64,000 nt of DNA from the NCBI RefSeq assembly GCF_963667135.1, contig NZ_OY762974.1, positions 1,798,001-1,862,000 on the forward strand, in the 5' to 3' direction. Below are positions 36,576 through 46,199 of this stretch, piece by piece. Origin of the DNA: an uncultured Macellibacteroides sp. Lineage in GTDB: Bacteria > Bacteroidota > Bacteroidia > Bacteroidales > Tannerellaceae. Under the pieces are notes generated by a model. It searched no databases, was not told the origin of the DNA, and worked only from the letters and a program-made list of their open reading frames with translations. The position numbers and the translations under genes were made by a program. Positions within the stretch are counted from its first letter, which is position 1. Each line of letters opens with the position of its first letter.

Positions 36576-37280
36576 TTAAACTTCGTTGTTTTTCTCTTTT
36601 TCTTTTTTGTCATTTAAGCCTGCTAAAACTATAACAATCTCTCCTTTAGGATCGTTCATTGAAAAATGAGATATAACTTCTGCGAGAGTTCCGCGAACAG
36701 TTTCTTCATGTAATTTGGATATTTCTCTGGATACAGAGACTCTCCGGTCGCTTCCCATGTTTTCACTTAGCTGAGTAAGTGTTTTAACTAACCTGTAAGG
36801 CGATTCGTAAAAAATAACCGTACGAGTTTCGGTGGAAAGCTCTTTCAGCCTTGTTTGTCTGCCCTTTTTAGGAGGAAGGAATCCCTCAAAACAAAATTTA
36901 TCACTGGGCAGACCCGAGTTTACAAGGGCAGGGACGAAGGCAGTGGCTCCGGGCAGACATTCTACATCTACACCCAGTTGAACACATTCCCGTACCAGCA
37001 TAAAACCAGGATCGGAAATCGATGGAGTGCCGGCGTCAGAAACGAGAGCGATGTTCTCGCCTCCACGGATACGCTCAGCAAGCTGGCTAACCGTTTTATG
37101 TTCGTTAAATTTATGATGGCTCAGCATTTTGTTCTGTATTTCAAAATGCTTTAGAAGAAAACCGGTAGTACGGGTATCTTCTGCTAATATAAGATCCGCT
37201 TCCTTTAATACCCGTATCGCACGGAAAGTTATGTCTTCCAGATTACCAACCGGGGTGGGAACAACAGTTAATTTTGCCAT
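36576..37280 (-). CDS. rsmI: 16S rRNA (cytidine-1402-2'-O)-methyltransferase
   Basis: A 234-residue member of the tetrapyrrole-methylase fold. Signature segments are LTVVPTPVGNLEDITFRAIR, VLKEADLILAEDTRTTGFLL, the SAM-binding VSDAGTPSISDPGFMLVREC and VIFYESPYRLVKTL. It methylates the 2'-oxygen of C1402 in the ribosomal decoding centre. Length is slightly below the E. coli enzyme (286) because the C-terminal extension is missing, as often seen in Bacteroidota. It sits in a run of minus-strand genes with the coiled-coil lipoprotein downstream. Confidence 0.95.
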   Translation of the reverse strand: MAKLTVVPTPVGNLEDITFRAIRVLKEADLILAEDTRTTGFLLKHFEIQNKMLSHHKFNEHKTVSQLAERIRGGENIALVSDAGTPSISDPGFMLVRECVQLGVDVECLPGATAFVPALVNSGLPSDKFCFEGFLPPKKGRQTRLKELSTETRTVIFYESPYRLVKTLTQLSENMGSDRRVSVSREISKLHEETVRGTLAEVISHFSMNDPKGEIVIVLAGLNDKKEKEKNNEV

Positions 37281-37297
37281 CAGTTATATTATTGTTA

Positions 37298-37978
37298 TTA
37301 AGAGAAGCGCTTTTCAAGCAGTTTGATAAAATCAGCTACGGCTTCGTCTTCAATATTCCATTTTAATTCTTCGTTCAGGTAATCTATCGAATCTTCGTAA
37401 GATTGCAACCCATTTAAATCTTCTATAGCCTTGTTCATTCTGTTTTCGTCGCCGCCGAATAGTTCTCTGCGAAAACGGAAACGGTCGTTCAGGTTAAACG
37501 CTTTTTTGAAATCCGCAAGGAACTTTTTTTGAATAACTTCGTTCAAAGAGATAGAGTGAGGAAGCGCTTGGTCAAGCGTAACTTTCACGGCAAGACGCGC
37601 TGACTGCTCGGCCTTTTTCTCTTCAGTTTCTTTTATTTCATAAACTGGCTCCGGAATTATTTCCTTTTGTTCCAGTACTTTTTCTTCTGCTATTTCTTCT
37701 GTTTCGGGAAGAATAACTTCCTCTCTGACCGGAGAAATAAAAGGTACAGCCTGTTCCTTTTCTGTTAGCAATGCTTTGTGTTCTTGCATTTGCCGGCTAA
37801 ATAAGGCTACCTGATCTGATTCAATGGAATGTAAGCCGGATATTATTTTCTGTGCGGTAGTGAATGACTGTGAAAAAAAGGATATAGGGTAGATTTCCGC
37901 ATCACGCATGCTAGCCAACAGCTTTTCGAGTTCGCGAATGTCTACTAACAGGTAATCTATTTTCTCTTTGTTTCCCAT
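37298..37978 (-). CDS. Conserved hypothetical protein with acidic linker
   Basis: A 226-residue cytoplasmic protein with no membrane segment. Residues 1-75 are helical, 80-135 form an acidic low-complexity linker (PETEEIAEEKVLEQKEIIPE), and 145-226 form a compact helical domain (KAFNLNDRFRFRRELFGG; IDYLNEELKWNIED). The C-terminal pattern is widespread in Bacteroidales hypothetical proteins, but no function is known to me. It starts 17 bases upstream of rsmI on the same strand and is probably co-transcribed with it. Confidence 0.7.
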   Translation of the reverse strand: MGNKEKIDYLLVDIRELEKLLASMRDAEIYPISFFSQSFTTAQKIISGLHSIESDQVALFSRQMQEHKALLTEKEQAVPFISPVREEVILPETEEIAEEKVLEQKEIIPEPVYEIKETEEKKAEQSARLAVKVTLDQALPHSISLNEVIQKKFLADFKKAFNLNDRFRFRRELFGGDENRMNKAIEDLNGLQSYEDSIDYLNEELKWNIEDEAVADFIKLLEKRFS

Positions 37979-38057
37979 GCCTTAATGCCTTTGTTATTCT
38001 GAGCAAAAATAAGTATTTATTACGTATCAAACGACAATAAACAGAAAAAAAGTATTT

Positions 38058-39473
38058 TCAACTAACAAACTGATCCGGCAGATTCACCAAATATAGCCGA
38101 TGAGTTGCACGCGTCATGGCTGTGTATAGCCAGCGATAGAAATCTTCTCCCAGCATTTCTTCTGTAATATAACCAATGTCGAGAAATACATTCATCCATT
38201 GACCACCCTGGGCTTTATGGCAAGTTATAGCATAAGCGTATTTTATCTGAGTTACATTATAGTGGGGATCTTCTTTCATTTTTTTCATCTTTCCAGCTTT
38301 GGAAGGAATGTCCTGATAATCTTCCAGTATAGCATAAAAAAGCTTGTCGTTCAACTCTTTTGGTAAAGCAGGGGCCTCGGTTTGCAATGTGTCAAGCAGA
38401 ATCTTCATATCTATTTCCAGATCGTAATCCTGAAAGCGAACTGTTACATCGCAGAAGCGAAAGCCATATATTTCTGTCGTGTTTTTAACACGTAAAACCT
38501 GAACAATCTCTCCATTGGCAATAAAATCCATCTCCTTATAATTTCGGGTCCAGAAGTAATTGTTTTTTACAACCATCAGGCGGTCGCCTGTCGACAATTC
38601 TTCTTCCCTGTATAATATTTGATTCCGGATCCCATTATTATATATGTTTGCCCTTTTGTTTGAACGGGAAATTATAATTGTTTCATCAATTCCATCGCTA
38701 TTGTAAGCGTTAGAAATGGCCTCAATCAGTTCGTCTCCGTTTATCTTAAGAATATCCGTGAATCCCTTTAATTGCAATTTAGGAAATATCTCTACCTGGT
38801 TCTTACGTAAGCTGTCTCTGAGTAGTGTCGCATTGTGTAAAATGCCCGAATTATTATCTTGTCTGACTACTTCGGTAAGTTGTACAACTTCAATGTTTAA
38901 ATTATAGGTGCGAAGCACGTCGGGTTGAAGTGCCGGGCTTTCCACTTGCATAACAGGAGGAAGCTGAGCTGTATCTCCCATAAGAATCAGCCGGCAATTT
39001 TCGCCCGAATATACATAATGAATAAGGTCGTCAAGCAGTCTGCCCGATCCGAAAATATGTGAATCTATTCCTTGATTGGAAATCATTGAAGCCTCGTCGA
39101 CGATGAATAATGTATCTTTGTGCAGGTTGTCCGAAGGCAGAAATCCGGAAGGTTCGTTCGAAAATGTTTTTTGCCTGTAAATCTTTTTATGAATGGTGCT
39201 TGCTTTTTGTCCCGCATAGTCCGAAAGCACTTTTGCGGCCCTTCCCGTAGGTGCCAGCAGAACACTTTTCTGCTTAAGTTCCACCATCGTTTTTACTAAA
39301 GCTCCAACCAACGAAGTTTTGCCGGTTCCTGCATACCCTTTTAATAATAATAACGAATCGCAATCGGTCGACAAGAGAAAATCGGAAAGCGTATTTAGTG
39401 CGAAAAGTTGTTCATTTGTTGGTGTATGTGGGAAATTATGTATAATTTGGCGACTTAAATAGCTATTTATCAT
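38058..39473 (-). CDS. RecD-like SF1 ATP-dependent DNA helicase
   Basis: A 471-residue superfamily 1 helicase. Walker A is GYAGTGKTS (residues 46-54), Walker B is LFIVDEASMI, the GDTAQLPP sensor follows, and a UvrD/RecD-type C-terminal motif (YAITCHKAQGGQWMNVFLDI; YTAMTRATHRLYLV) completes the core. It is shorter than full RecD2 (about 740), lacking the N-terminal extension. It probably unwinds DNA during repair or replication-fork processing. No recB or recC is nearby. It is the first gene of the minus-strand run that continues with the rsmI cluster. Confidence 0.88.
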   Translation of the reverse strand: MINSYLSRQIIHNFPHTPTNEQLFALNTLSDFLLSTDCDSLLLLKGYAGTGKTSLVGALVKTMVELKQKSVLLAPTGRAAKVLSDYAGQKASTIHKKIYRQKTFSNEPSGFLPSDNLHKDTLFIVDEASMISNQGIDSHIFGSGRLLDDLIHYVYSGENCRLILMGDTAQLPPVMQVESPALQPDVLRTYNLNIEVVQLTEVVRQDNNSGILHNATLLRDSLRKNQVEIFPKLQLKGFTDILKINGDELIEAISNAYNSDGIDETIIISRSNKRANIYNNGIRNQILYREEELSTGDRLMVVKNNYFWTRNYKEMDFIANGEIVQVLRVKNTTEIYGFRFCDVTVRFQDYDLEIDMKILLDTLQTEAPALPKELNDKLFYAILEDYQDIPSKAGKMKKMKEDPHYNVTQIKYAYAITCHKAQGGQWMNVFLDIGYITEEMLGEDFYRWLYTAMTRATHRLYLVNLPDQFVS

Positions 39474-39567
39474 TTTGATTGCAATATTTTTTGCGATAAA
39501 GGTAGTTGATTAAATATTCTTTTTTAAATTTGCCGGACGAAATAAATTTAAAAAAATAATACAAACC

Positions 39568-40194
39568 ATGAAAGTTACATTTAAGATTCTGCTAGTTGCT
39601 GCAGTTGTAGTACTTATTTACATGTGCTACAGAAGTATTATGGGTCCAATTGAGTTCGAACAAGAGAAGGGAGCTCGTGAAAAGGCTGTTATCGCTCGTT
39701 TGATTGACATCAGAACGGCTCAGATAGAGTACAAAAACAAGTACAAAGTGCATGCTCCTAATTTTGATGAATTATCTCGTTTCCTTAGAGAAGAGAAAAT
39801 TCCTTTCTTGAAAAAAGAAGGTGTGCTAACGGACGAACAACTAGAGAAGGGTTTGACAGAAAAAGAAGCCGTAAAGCAAGGTCTTATAAAACGTGATACT
39901 TTCTGGGTTGTAGCTAAAGATACTTTGTTTGGTAAGGATTTTAATGTGGATTCTTTACGTTTTGTACCGGGAACTACAGAAACATTCTTTATGGATACAG
40001 CTTCTTTGGTTTCAGGTTCAGGTTATACCATCAAGGTTTTTGAAGCTAATGTTAAGTATGATGTTTATCTGGGAGATTTGGACAAACAAGAAGTTGCTAA
40101 TATGAAAGATATGGCAAAGAAGTCTAATAAATTCCCGGGTTTAAAAGTTGGTGCTCTTGACGAAATCAACAACAACGCTGGTAACTGGGAATAA
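39568..40194 (+). CDS. Membrane-anchored protein with pseudopilin-like N-terminus
   Basis: A 208-residue protein with one N-terminal hydrophobic segment (residues 7-24), then EFEQEKGAREKAVIARLIDI and RTAQIEYKNKYKVHAPNFDEL, which resembles the long helix of type II secretion pseudopilins though no prepilin cleavage site is present. The rest is soluble and exported or periplasmic. Family not recognised with certainty. It directly precedes the DUF3822 and rsmD genes, with no gap to a TTG at 40195, so it probably belongs to their operon. Confidence 0.65.
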   Translation: MKVTFKILLVAAVVVLIYMCYRSIMGPIEFEQEKGAREKAVIARLIDIRTAQIEYKNKYKVHAPNFDELSRFLREEKIPFLKKEGVLTDEQLEKGLTEKEAVKQGLIKRDTFWVVAKDTLFGKDFNVDSLRFVPGTTETFFMDTASLVSGSGYTIKVFEANVKYDVYLGDLDKQEVANMKDMAKKSNKFPGLKVGALDEINNNAGNWE

Positions 40195-40206
40195 TTGGAA
40201 TATACT

Positions 40207-41034
40207 ATGGGGATCAGTATTCCTGAAATCTTAAATACTGGTAACTCGGAAAAATATAAGTTGTCCATCCGGCTTTGGTCGGGTGGACTTTCTTTTTCAG
40301 GTTACAATCCTTCGGAAAGCGGTTCGTTCTTTTATGGCGAAGCCGAATATGACCGAAGTAAGACTTTTTTGTCTTGGTTGAAGGATGTTTTCTTTGAAAA
40401 TGAATTTCTGGGATATACTTATGCCAGCGTCAGAATTTTGTATGTGTCAGCCCAATATACCCTCGTTCCCGAGGATGTAATAAAGGATAAATGTGAATCA
40501 GATTTTTTATCCTTTAATTTTTCTGCTACTACATCAAAAGGATTAAGTAACGCATTACGGGGGAATAAGTTGTCTGTAATATTTGATGTTCAAGAAGATA
40601 TTTACGAGTTTTGTGCCCGTTCTTTACTGAATCCATTGTTTGTGCATCATCTTTCCCCTCTGTTGACTATGTGGCAGAAGCGAAGCGGACTTAGTATTCC
40701 GAAACAAATGTATGTTTATCTTCATCGCACGATGATGGATGTGGTTTGTTATGATCAGGGGACGCTCCTTTTTTCTAATACGTTTACATTCCAGGATTCA
40801 ACAGATATAATCTATTTTATTTTGTATGCCTGGAGACAAACGGGGTTGGATCAAAAGACGGATGAACTGCTTTTATATGGTCCTGCAGATTTGCAAAATG
40901 AAATTTTGCGTTTATTATCTCCCTTTATTTATAAACTTGAATCAATTGGTTTGCCTTCCGAGATTTATTTGATGGGTCCCGGCACAGAACAAGCACCTTT
41001 GGATTTATTATATTTATCATTATGCGAATTGTAA
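40207..41034 (+). CDS. DUF3822 family protein
   Basis: A 275-residue cytoplasmic protein from the ATG at 40207 (MGISIPEIL); a TTG at 40195 is a possible but less likely start. It shows the two-domain actin-fold-like pattern of the DUF3822 family (SLRLWSGGLSFSGYNP-like near 15-30; YVYLHRTMMDVVCYDQGTLL and QDSTDIIYFILYAWRQTGL in the second half). Function unknown. It precedes rsmD with a 13-base overlap, a gene pairing found often in Bacteroidota, which suggests translational coupling and a link with rRNA modification. Confidence 0.8.
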   Translation: MGISIPEILNTGNSEKYKLSIRLWSGGLSFSGYNPSESGSFFYGEAEYDRSKTFLSWLKDVFFENEFLGYTYASVRILYVSAQYTLVPEDVIKDKCESDFLSFNFSATTSKGLSNALRGNKLSVIFDVQEDIYEFCARSLLNPLFVHHLSPLLTMWQKRSGLSIPKQMYVYLHRTMMDVVCYDQGTLLFSNTFTFQDSTDIIYFILYAWRQTGLDQKTDELLLYGPADLQNEILRLLSPFIYKLESIGLPSEIYLMGPGTEQAPLDLLYLSLCEL

Positions 41035-41579
41035 GTGGAATATACCGCAGAAGGCGGTTTGATGTGCCTAAATCTTTTAGCGCACGTCCGACAACCGATT
41101 TTGCTAAAGAAAATTTATTTAATGTTATAGCAAATCTTATCGATTTGGATGATACTGATGCGTTGGATCTCTTTGCAGGAACAGGAAGTATTTCTTTCGA
41201 ACTTGCCTCGAGGGGCTGTAAAAGGGTAACATCCATTGAAAAGAATAATGCTCATGCTTCATTTATAGCTAAGGTAATCACTGAACTTGATACTGATGCC
41301 ATTGATTTGGTAAGGGGTGATGTTTTCAGATTTTTACAGACAGCTAAAGCCGATTCATACGATTTTATATTTGCAGATCCTCCCTATGCATTAAAGGAAC
41401 TGGAAGACATTCCCCATCTTGTGCTTGAAAAAGAGTTGCTGCGTGATGGAGGCGTTTTTGTTATGGAACATCCAAAAACAAATGATTTTTCGACATTACC
41501 CTACTTTTACCAGCACCGTGAATATGGTTCTGTAAACTTTAGTATCTTTCTCAAAGAAGAGGAGAAAAAAGACGCATAA
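41022..41579 (+). CDS. rsmD: 16S rRNA (guanine-966-N2)-methyltransferase
   Basis: A 185-residue Rossmann-fold methyltransferase. Key segments are RIVSGIYRRRRFDVPKS, RPTTDFAKENLFNVI, the SAM motif LDLFAGTGSISFELASRG and the catalytic FADPPYAL (DPPY). It methylates G966 in helix 31 of 16S rRNA. It overlaps the DUF3822 gene by 13 bases at the start. At the 3' end its last 29 bases overlap the converging cardiolipin synthase gene. Confidence 0.95.
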   Translation: MRIVSGIYRRRRFDVPKSFSARPTTDFAKENLFNVIANLIDLDDTDALDLFAGTGSISFELASRGCKRVTSIEKNNAHASFIAKVITELDTDAIDLVRGDVFRFLQTAKADSYDFIFADPPYALKELEDIPHLVLEKELLRDGGVFVMEHPKTNDFSTLPYFYQHREYGSVNFSIFLKEEEKKDA

Positions 41580-42987
41580 AGGATTCAGGGATTCGTTGTT
41601 TAAGGGAACGTTTAAGCCACTTGGAAGGAATTACCTGTTCGCAATGGTGCATGTCATGCAAAAACACTTTTTTCATCTTCTGGGCAAAGCTTATGTTGTA
41701 TACGAATGCGCTGATTTCAAAATTATGCTCAAAACTACGGAAATCCATGTTGGCAGAACCTATGCAGGTAATCGCATCGTCTATTACAGTTAGTTTAGAA
41801 TGCAGAAATCCAGGTTCATAGAAAAATACTTTTACTCCTGCTTTTAACATGTCGTCAATGAAAGAGTGTGTAGCCATGTTCGCTGTACGGGCATCCGATC
41901 GTTTAGGTAGCATCAGTTTTACATCAACTCCTCCCAGAGCAGCAGTTTGCAACGCTTGGTTTATCCCCTCTGTGGGAAGGAAATAGGGCGTTTGAATGTA
42001 GATGTAATTTTTAGCATTGGCTATGGAAAAGATAGCTGCTTGTAATAATGTTCGCCATTGACCAACCGGACCGCTTGTCGCAATCTGTATACAACTTTCT
42101 CCGTACGCTGGTGTTACCGGGTAGTAGTCGCGCGAGGTTATAAGGTTTTTGCTTACCACGTACCAGTCTATCAGAAAAGAAGATTGCAGTCCCTGTGCTC
42201 CTTTCCCTGTTATTTTAAAGTGCAAATCCCTCCAGTTTCCCCAGACCAATCCCTTAACATACCGGTCAGCAATATTCATACCTCCCACAAAGCCAACCTT
42301 ACCGTCTATAACTACGATCTTTCTGTGATTTCGGTAGTTTACTTTGCTTGAAAATATAGGAAATACAACTTTAAGAAATGCATAAACTTCGACGCCGGAT
42401 TCTTTCATTTCATCAAAGAACTTTTTCTTAACATTCCAGCAGCCTACATCGTCGTATAAAACCCTTACAATAACGCCCTCTTTTGCTTTTGCAATCAATG
42501 CGGCTTTAACCTGGTTCCCGATCTCGTCGTCACAGAAAATATAGTATTGCAGGTGAATGTGATGTTTGGCTCTTTCTATTTCTTCGAATAAATCTCTGAA
42601 TTTGTCAGTCCCGTTTGTGTAGATTTTTATTTCACTGCCATAGAGTAAGGATGACTGATTCGTGTTATTAAGCAACGTGACCAAGGGCTGGTACTGTTTG
42701 GGAACAACACATTTGTCTTGAAGGAGAACCCTTTCTCCCGGACGTTTCATGATTCGTTTGTATGTTCGTCTTGATATTATTCGTTGTTTACGGTTGTCCT
42801 GACCAAAGAAGAAATAGAATAAAAGACCAACTCCCGGGGCAAGGATCAATACAATTACCCAGGATATGGCTTTAAGAGGGTTTCGGTTTTCGGTTATAAT
42901 AACCAGAACCAAACCCAGAATGGTAACGGTGTACAATAAAATAAATATTGTTTCAACGATATATTGTATGTAAATAGCTGCCAACAT
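41551..42987 (-). CDS. cls: Cardiolipin synthase
   Basis: A 478-residue inner-membrane phospholipase-D-family enzyme. Two N-terminal membrane helices (about 8-30 and 38-58) precede two HxK(x)4D motifs: HRKIVVIDGKVGFVGGMNI and HSKLTVIDDAITCIGSANMD. It joins two phosphatidylglycerol molecules to make cardiolipin. Length and order of domains match E. coli ClsA. The gene converges on rsmD with a 29-base overlap of coding sequence. Confidence 0.93.
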   Translation of the reverse strand: MLAAIYIQYIVETIFILLYTVTILGLVLVIITENRNPLKAISWVIVLILAPGVGLLFYFFFGQDNRKQRIISRRTYKRIMKRPGERVLLQDKCVVPKQYQPLVTLLNNTNQSSLLYGSEIKIYTNGTDKFRDLFEEIERAKHHIHLQYYIFCDDEIGNQVKAALIAKAKEGVIVRVLYDDVGCWNVKKKFFDEMKESGVEVYAFLKVVFPIFSSKVNYRNHRKIVVIDGKVGFVGGMNIADRYVKGLVWGNWRDLHFKITGKGAQGLQSSFLIDWYVVSKNLITSRDYYPVTPAYGESCIQIATSGPVGQWRTLLQAAIFSIANAKNYIYIQTPYFLPTEGINQALQTAALGGVDVKLMLPKRSDARTANMATHSFIDDMLKAGVKVFFYEPGFLHSKLTVIDDAITCIGSANMDFRSFEHNFEISAFVYNISFAQKMKKVFLHDMHHCEQVIPSKWLKRSLKQRIPESFMRLFSPLL

Positions 42988-43089
42988 GCTTTTATCACTC
43001 CTCGTATAAGAATGCTAAAGATAGGAAAGAGCTACGACAAAAGCAAATGATTCTTTTTTTACTTTAATTTGACAGTTATAAAACGGTAA

Positions 43090-43139
43090 AATAATAAAAA
43101 CCGGCTTCTTGTTGTTTCAAGAAGCCGGTTTTTATTATT
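43090..43139. terminator. Long perfect hairpin, bidirectional terminator
   Basis: A perfect 22-bp stem (43090-43111 with 43118-43139) and a 6-base loop, with A-rich start and T-rich end, so it works in both directions. It lies 7 bases after the stop of the large TonB-type gene. Confidence 0.85.
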
Positions 43140-43145
43140 TTGTAA

Positions 43146-45962
43146 TTAGAATGGTCTTTCACCACCCGGAGGAGGACCCATGTGGTCTCCGCCACGTCCC
43201 GGGCCCATTCGTACATCCGACTGCTTAGCTCCTCCTTTAAAGATACTAAATCTATAAATAAAGTGTACCATAAAGTAACTGCTCAGCGTATTGTATTCTG
43301 TATCCTGGATATAACTGGCAGTAACACTACGTGAAATATTACTGCGCTGTTGCAGTATATCATATATCTTGAACCTTAATGTACCCTGGTTGTTTTTTAA
43401 GAACGTTTTGGAGGCAGATGCATTCCATAACCATTCTTTCTGTTCGTAACCGGCTGAATACCCTGAATTGGTTGAGAAGTTAATATCACTTTCTACTTTG
43501 AAGCTTAAGGGGAGATAAATAGTCGTTGTAGCCCCGCCGCCGTAGTTATATGTTTTCCGGTTATTTTGTGCTTGGAATGAATTGGTTACTCCATTGTAGC
43601 GTATATTTCCGTTAAGACCAAAATCGATAACATTGGAGCGGAAATCGATTCCGGCTCGCTCCATTGCAGTAAAGCTTTTGCTTGTATTTTCATCTGCATT
43701 AATAAACCCTTTATTGTTTGAATAGGAAAGCATCGTCATCGAATTGATAGAGAATTTCTTATTTTTCAAAGGTGTATTTAGCATTGCGCGAATATTTCCA
43801 TCGTAGTTACCGTTTACGTTTTTGTAAGTAGTGATCTTTTTTCCGCTGTTTTCCTGATACGTTGCATAACTAACAATGTCGTTGATAACATAGCTACCGT
43901 TGGCCATTACCATAAAAGCGCTCTGTTTTTCGGGCGTAAACTTTTGAAATCTTAAAAACAGATTGTTCGTATACCGTGGATTCAAATCCGGATTTCCGAT
44001 CACCGTATTCAACGGGTCTGAGACATCGGCAACGGGCTGCAATTGAGTCATGCTCGGTTGATTGGTTCGTCCGCTGTAGTTGATACGTAAATTCGTCTGT
44101 TTGTTGAACATGTAGTTGAACTGAGCCATTGGAGACACATTAACAACACTTCGTTTTAATTCAGACAAGGTGATATCTCCCACAAAGTTTATACTTTTTG
44201 TATAGGATGGGTCAACATTTAATCCGATTGTGTAATTATATTTTTCCCGCTGAGCCTTAAAACTCAAGCTGGCTCTTTGATTAATGAAATCATTCTTGTA
44301 GCTCTGACTGTAAGCTGTATCGAGAACAGAATACAATCCGTCTTCTCCTCGCGCATAGGAGTTTTTAAGCGATTCCTGATTCTTCTTGCTAAAGCTATAG
44401 GTTCCTTGAATAAAATTATTATGCCCAATTGGTTCTACCCATGATGCATAAGCCCGGTAATTAAATCCTGAGTTATCGTAACGAAACTTTTGGTCAATCG
44501 TTTCATTTGTTTGTCCTGCAATAAGTTGGTAATACTCTGTACTGGAATAATTCATTCCTTCATTGTAGGTATCGTCATACCCTCCAGATAAAGACGCGCT
44601 GAATACGCGGCCTTCATTGTTTAATTTACGGCTATATTCCAATCTGCCTGAAAGATTTATTCCTTCACCGTTAGAATTATACTCCGACTTTCCTCCGTTT
44701 ACTTTTTCTAAATTACCATCCAGGGTCTCGAAGTTCCCAATTTCAGAACTACTGGTACGGCTGTACCCCAGGTCTGGTGTGAAGATTATGGAGGTTAATG
44801 TATCAGGTTTCCATTCCATTCGGAAATTTGCTCCAATATTATCACTTTTAGTGCGACTTATGTTCGTTTCACTATAATACGAACTACTGTCGTTGCTAAA
44901 AATATTTTGTGTTTCACTTTTGCTTTGTGCATCATTATCCGAATGAGAATAGCGGGTATTTCCTCCAATTGTCATTTTAGGGGTAAATTCTTTGCTGAAA
45001 TTTAAACCAGCATTTCCAGAAGTGGTAATACCATTGCCACTACCAAAACGGCCAAAACCACCACGGCCACCTCCTCCCATTCCCGAGAACATAGTGGAGG
45101 CGAGGTCACTGAATCCCATGTTGTTCGTGTTATTCAGTCCTCCCATAAAGGTAAACTGGTCGTTATTGATAAAACGGTTTACCATGGCGTTCCCTTCATA
45201 CCGTTTTTCGCTACCGTAACCAGCAAAGGCATTTCCAAACCATCCTTGCTTCATTCCCTTTTTTACAGTCAGGTTTATTACTGTCTCTTCTTCACCATCA
45301 TCGAAACCAGTCATTATTGACATGTCAGATTTTTTATCCAACACCTGTACTTTATCCACCATCTTCGCTGGAAGATTTTTTGATGCGACTTTAGGATCGT
45401 CTGAGAAAAATTCTTTCCCATCAATCATAATCTTTTTAATTTCTTTTCCGTTAACGGTCACTTTTCCATCACTGGCAATCTCTACCCCGGGCATTTTTTT
45501 AAGTAAATCTTCAAGGACAGAGCCTTCTGTTACTTTATAGGAATCCGCATTATATTCTACCGTATCATTTCTTACAACGACTTCGTTTGCTTTACCTATA
45601 ACAACAGCTTCTCCAAGCTCTATAGCGCCGTCAGAAAGTTCTATCGTCCCAACTTTAACCGGATTTACCTTGCCTGTTATGTGTAATGGTTGGTACACAG
45701 GTTCATACCCAACATAAGTTACATGCAATAAATAACTGCCCGATTTTATGTTTTTAATAGTAAAAACTCCGTTACGAGAGCTAACAACGCCTCCAACTAA
45801 TAAGCTGTCTTTCCCTGTTAAAAGTCTCACTGTCGCTTGTTCAACCGGGAGATTATTCCCTCGTTCAACAACTTTACCTGTAACATCAACTCCCGATTGT
45901 GCCATGGCAGGCAGAGCAAAGAGCGTTACAATCAACACCAAAAGGATTTTTCCCAATTTCAT
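43146..45962 (-). CDS. Large TonB-type outer-membrane protein (OMP_b-brl_3 class)
   Basis: A 938-residue protein with signal peptide (1-21, ALPAMAQ), a CarboxypepD-regulatory-like domain (about 24-115; VDVTGKVVERGNNLPVEQAT), a plug-like domain (LEDLLKKMPGVEIASDGKVT; MIDGKEFFSDDPKVASKNLP) and a barrel. It differs from SusC proteins in having a Gly-rich insert (about 295-318, MFSGMGGGGRGGFGRFGSG) and a Gly/Pro-rich acidic tail (GPGRGGDHMGPPPGGERPF). No SusD partner is adjacent. The substrate is unknown. Confidence 0.8.
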   Translation of the reverse strand: MKLGKILLVLIVTLFALPAMAQSGVDVTGKVVERGNNLPVEQATVRLLTGKDSLLVGGVVSSRNGVFTIKNIKSGSYLLHVTYVGYEPVYQPLHITGKVNPVKVGTIELSDGAIELGEAVVIGKANEVVVRNDTVEYNADSYKVTEGSVLEDLLKKMPGVEIASDGKVTVNGKEIKKIMIDGKEFFSDDPKVASKNLPAKMVDKVQVLDKKSDMSIMTGFDDGEEETVINLTVKKGMKQGWFGNAFAGYGSEKRYEGNAMVNRFINNDQFTFMGGLNNTNNMGFSDLASTMFSGMGGGGRGGFGRFGSGNGITTSGNAGLNFSKEFTPKMTIGGNTRYSHSDNDAQSKSETQNIFSNDSSSYYSETNISRTKSDNIGANFRMEWKPDTLTSIIFTPDLGYSRTSSSEIGNFETLDGNLEKVNGGKSEYNSNGEGINLSGRLEYSRKLNNEGRVFSASLSGGYDDTYNEGMNYSSTEYYQLIAGQTNETIDQKFRYDNSGFNYRAYASWVEPIGHNNFIQGTYSFSKKNQESLKNSYARGEDGLYSVLDTAYSQSYKNDFINQRASLSFKAQREKYNYTIGLNVDPSYTKSINFVGDITLSELKRSVVNVSPMAQFNYMFNKQTNLRINYSGRTNQPSMTQLQPVADVSDPLNTVIGNPDLNPRYTNNLFLRFQKFTPEKQSAFMVMANGSYVINDIVSYATYQENSGKKITTYKNVNGNYDGNIRAMLNTPLKNKKFSINSMTMLSYSNNKGFINADENTSKSFTAMERAGIDFRSNVIDFGLNGNIRYNGVTNSFQAQNNRKTYNYGGGATTTIYLPLSFKVESDINFSTNSGYSAGYEQKEWLWNASASKTFLKNNQGTLRFKIYDILQQRSNISRSVTASYIQDTEYNTLSSYFMVHFIYRFSIFKGGAKQSDVRMGPGRGGDHMGPPPGGERPF

Positions 45963-46162
45963 AATATATAGTCTTAACCAGTATTTGTACTGACAAGATA
46001 GACGCCCTTTTTTTAGATAGGTTTAATAAAGAGGGGGTTGATTCACTTTTATTAACAAGTAGAAGTCTTCTTACAGAAGATCAATTCATCTTATTTCAGG
46101 AAATTGGGGAAAAACTAGTGAATAGCAGTTCAAGGGTAGTAAGACCAAATAAGAAAAAAAAA

Positions 46163-46199
46163 GACCTCTTATGTTTAAATAAGAGGTCCTTCTATTTTT
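46163..46199 (-). terminator. Terminator of the GH123 gene
   Basis: GACCTCTTA (46163-46171) pairs with TAAGAGGTC (46180-46188). The plus-strand A-run on its left gives a T-run on the minus strand. Confidence 0.8.

Noticed and set aside
40195-40206. TTG start for the DUF3822 gene
   Set aside because: The ATG 12 bases downstream is stronger and gives the usual N-terminus.
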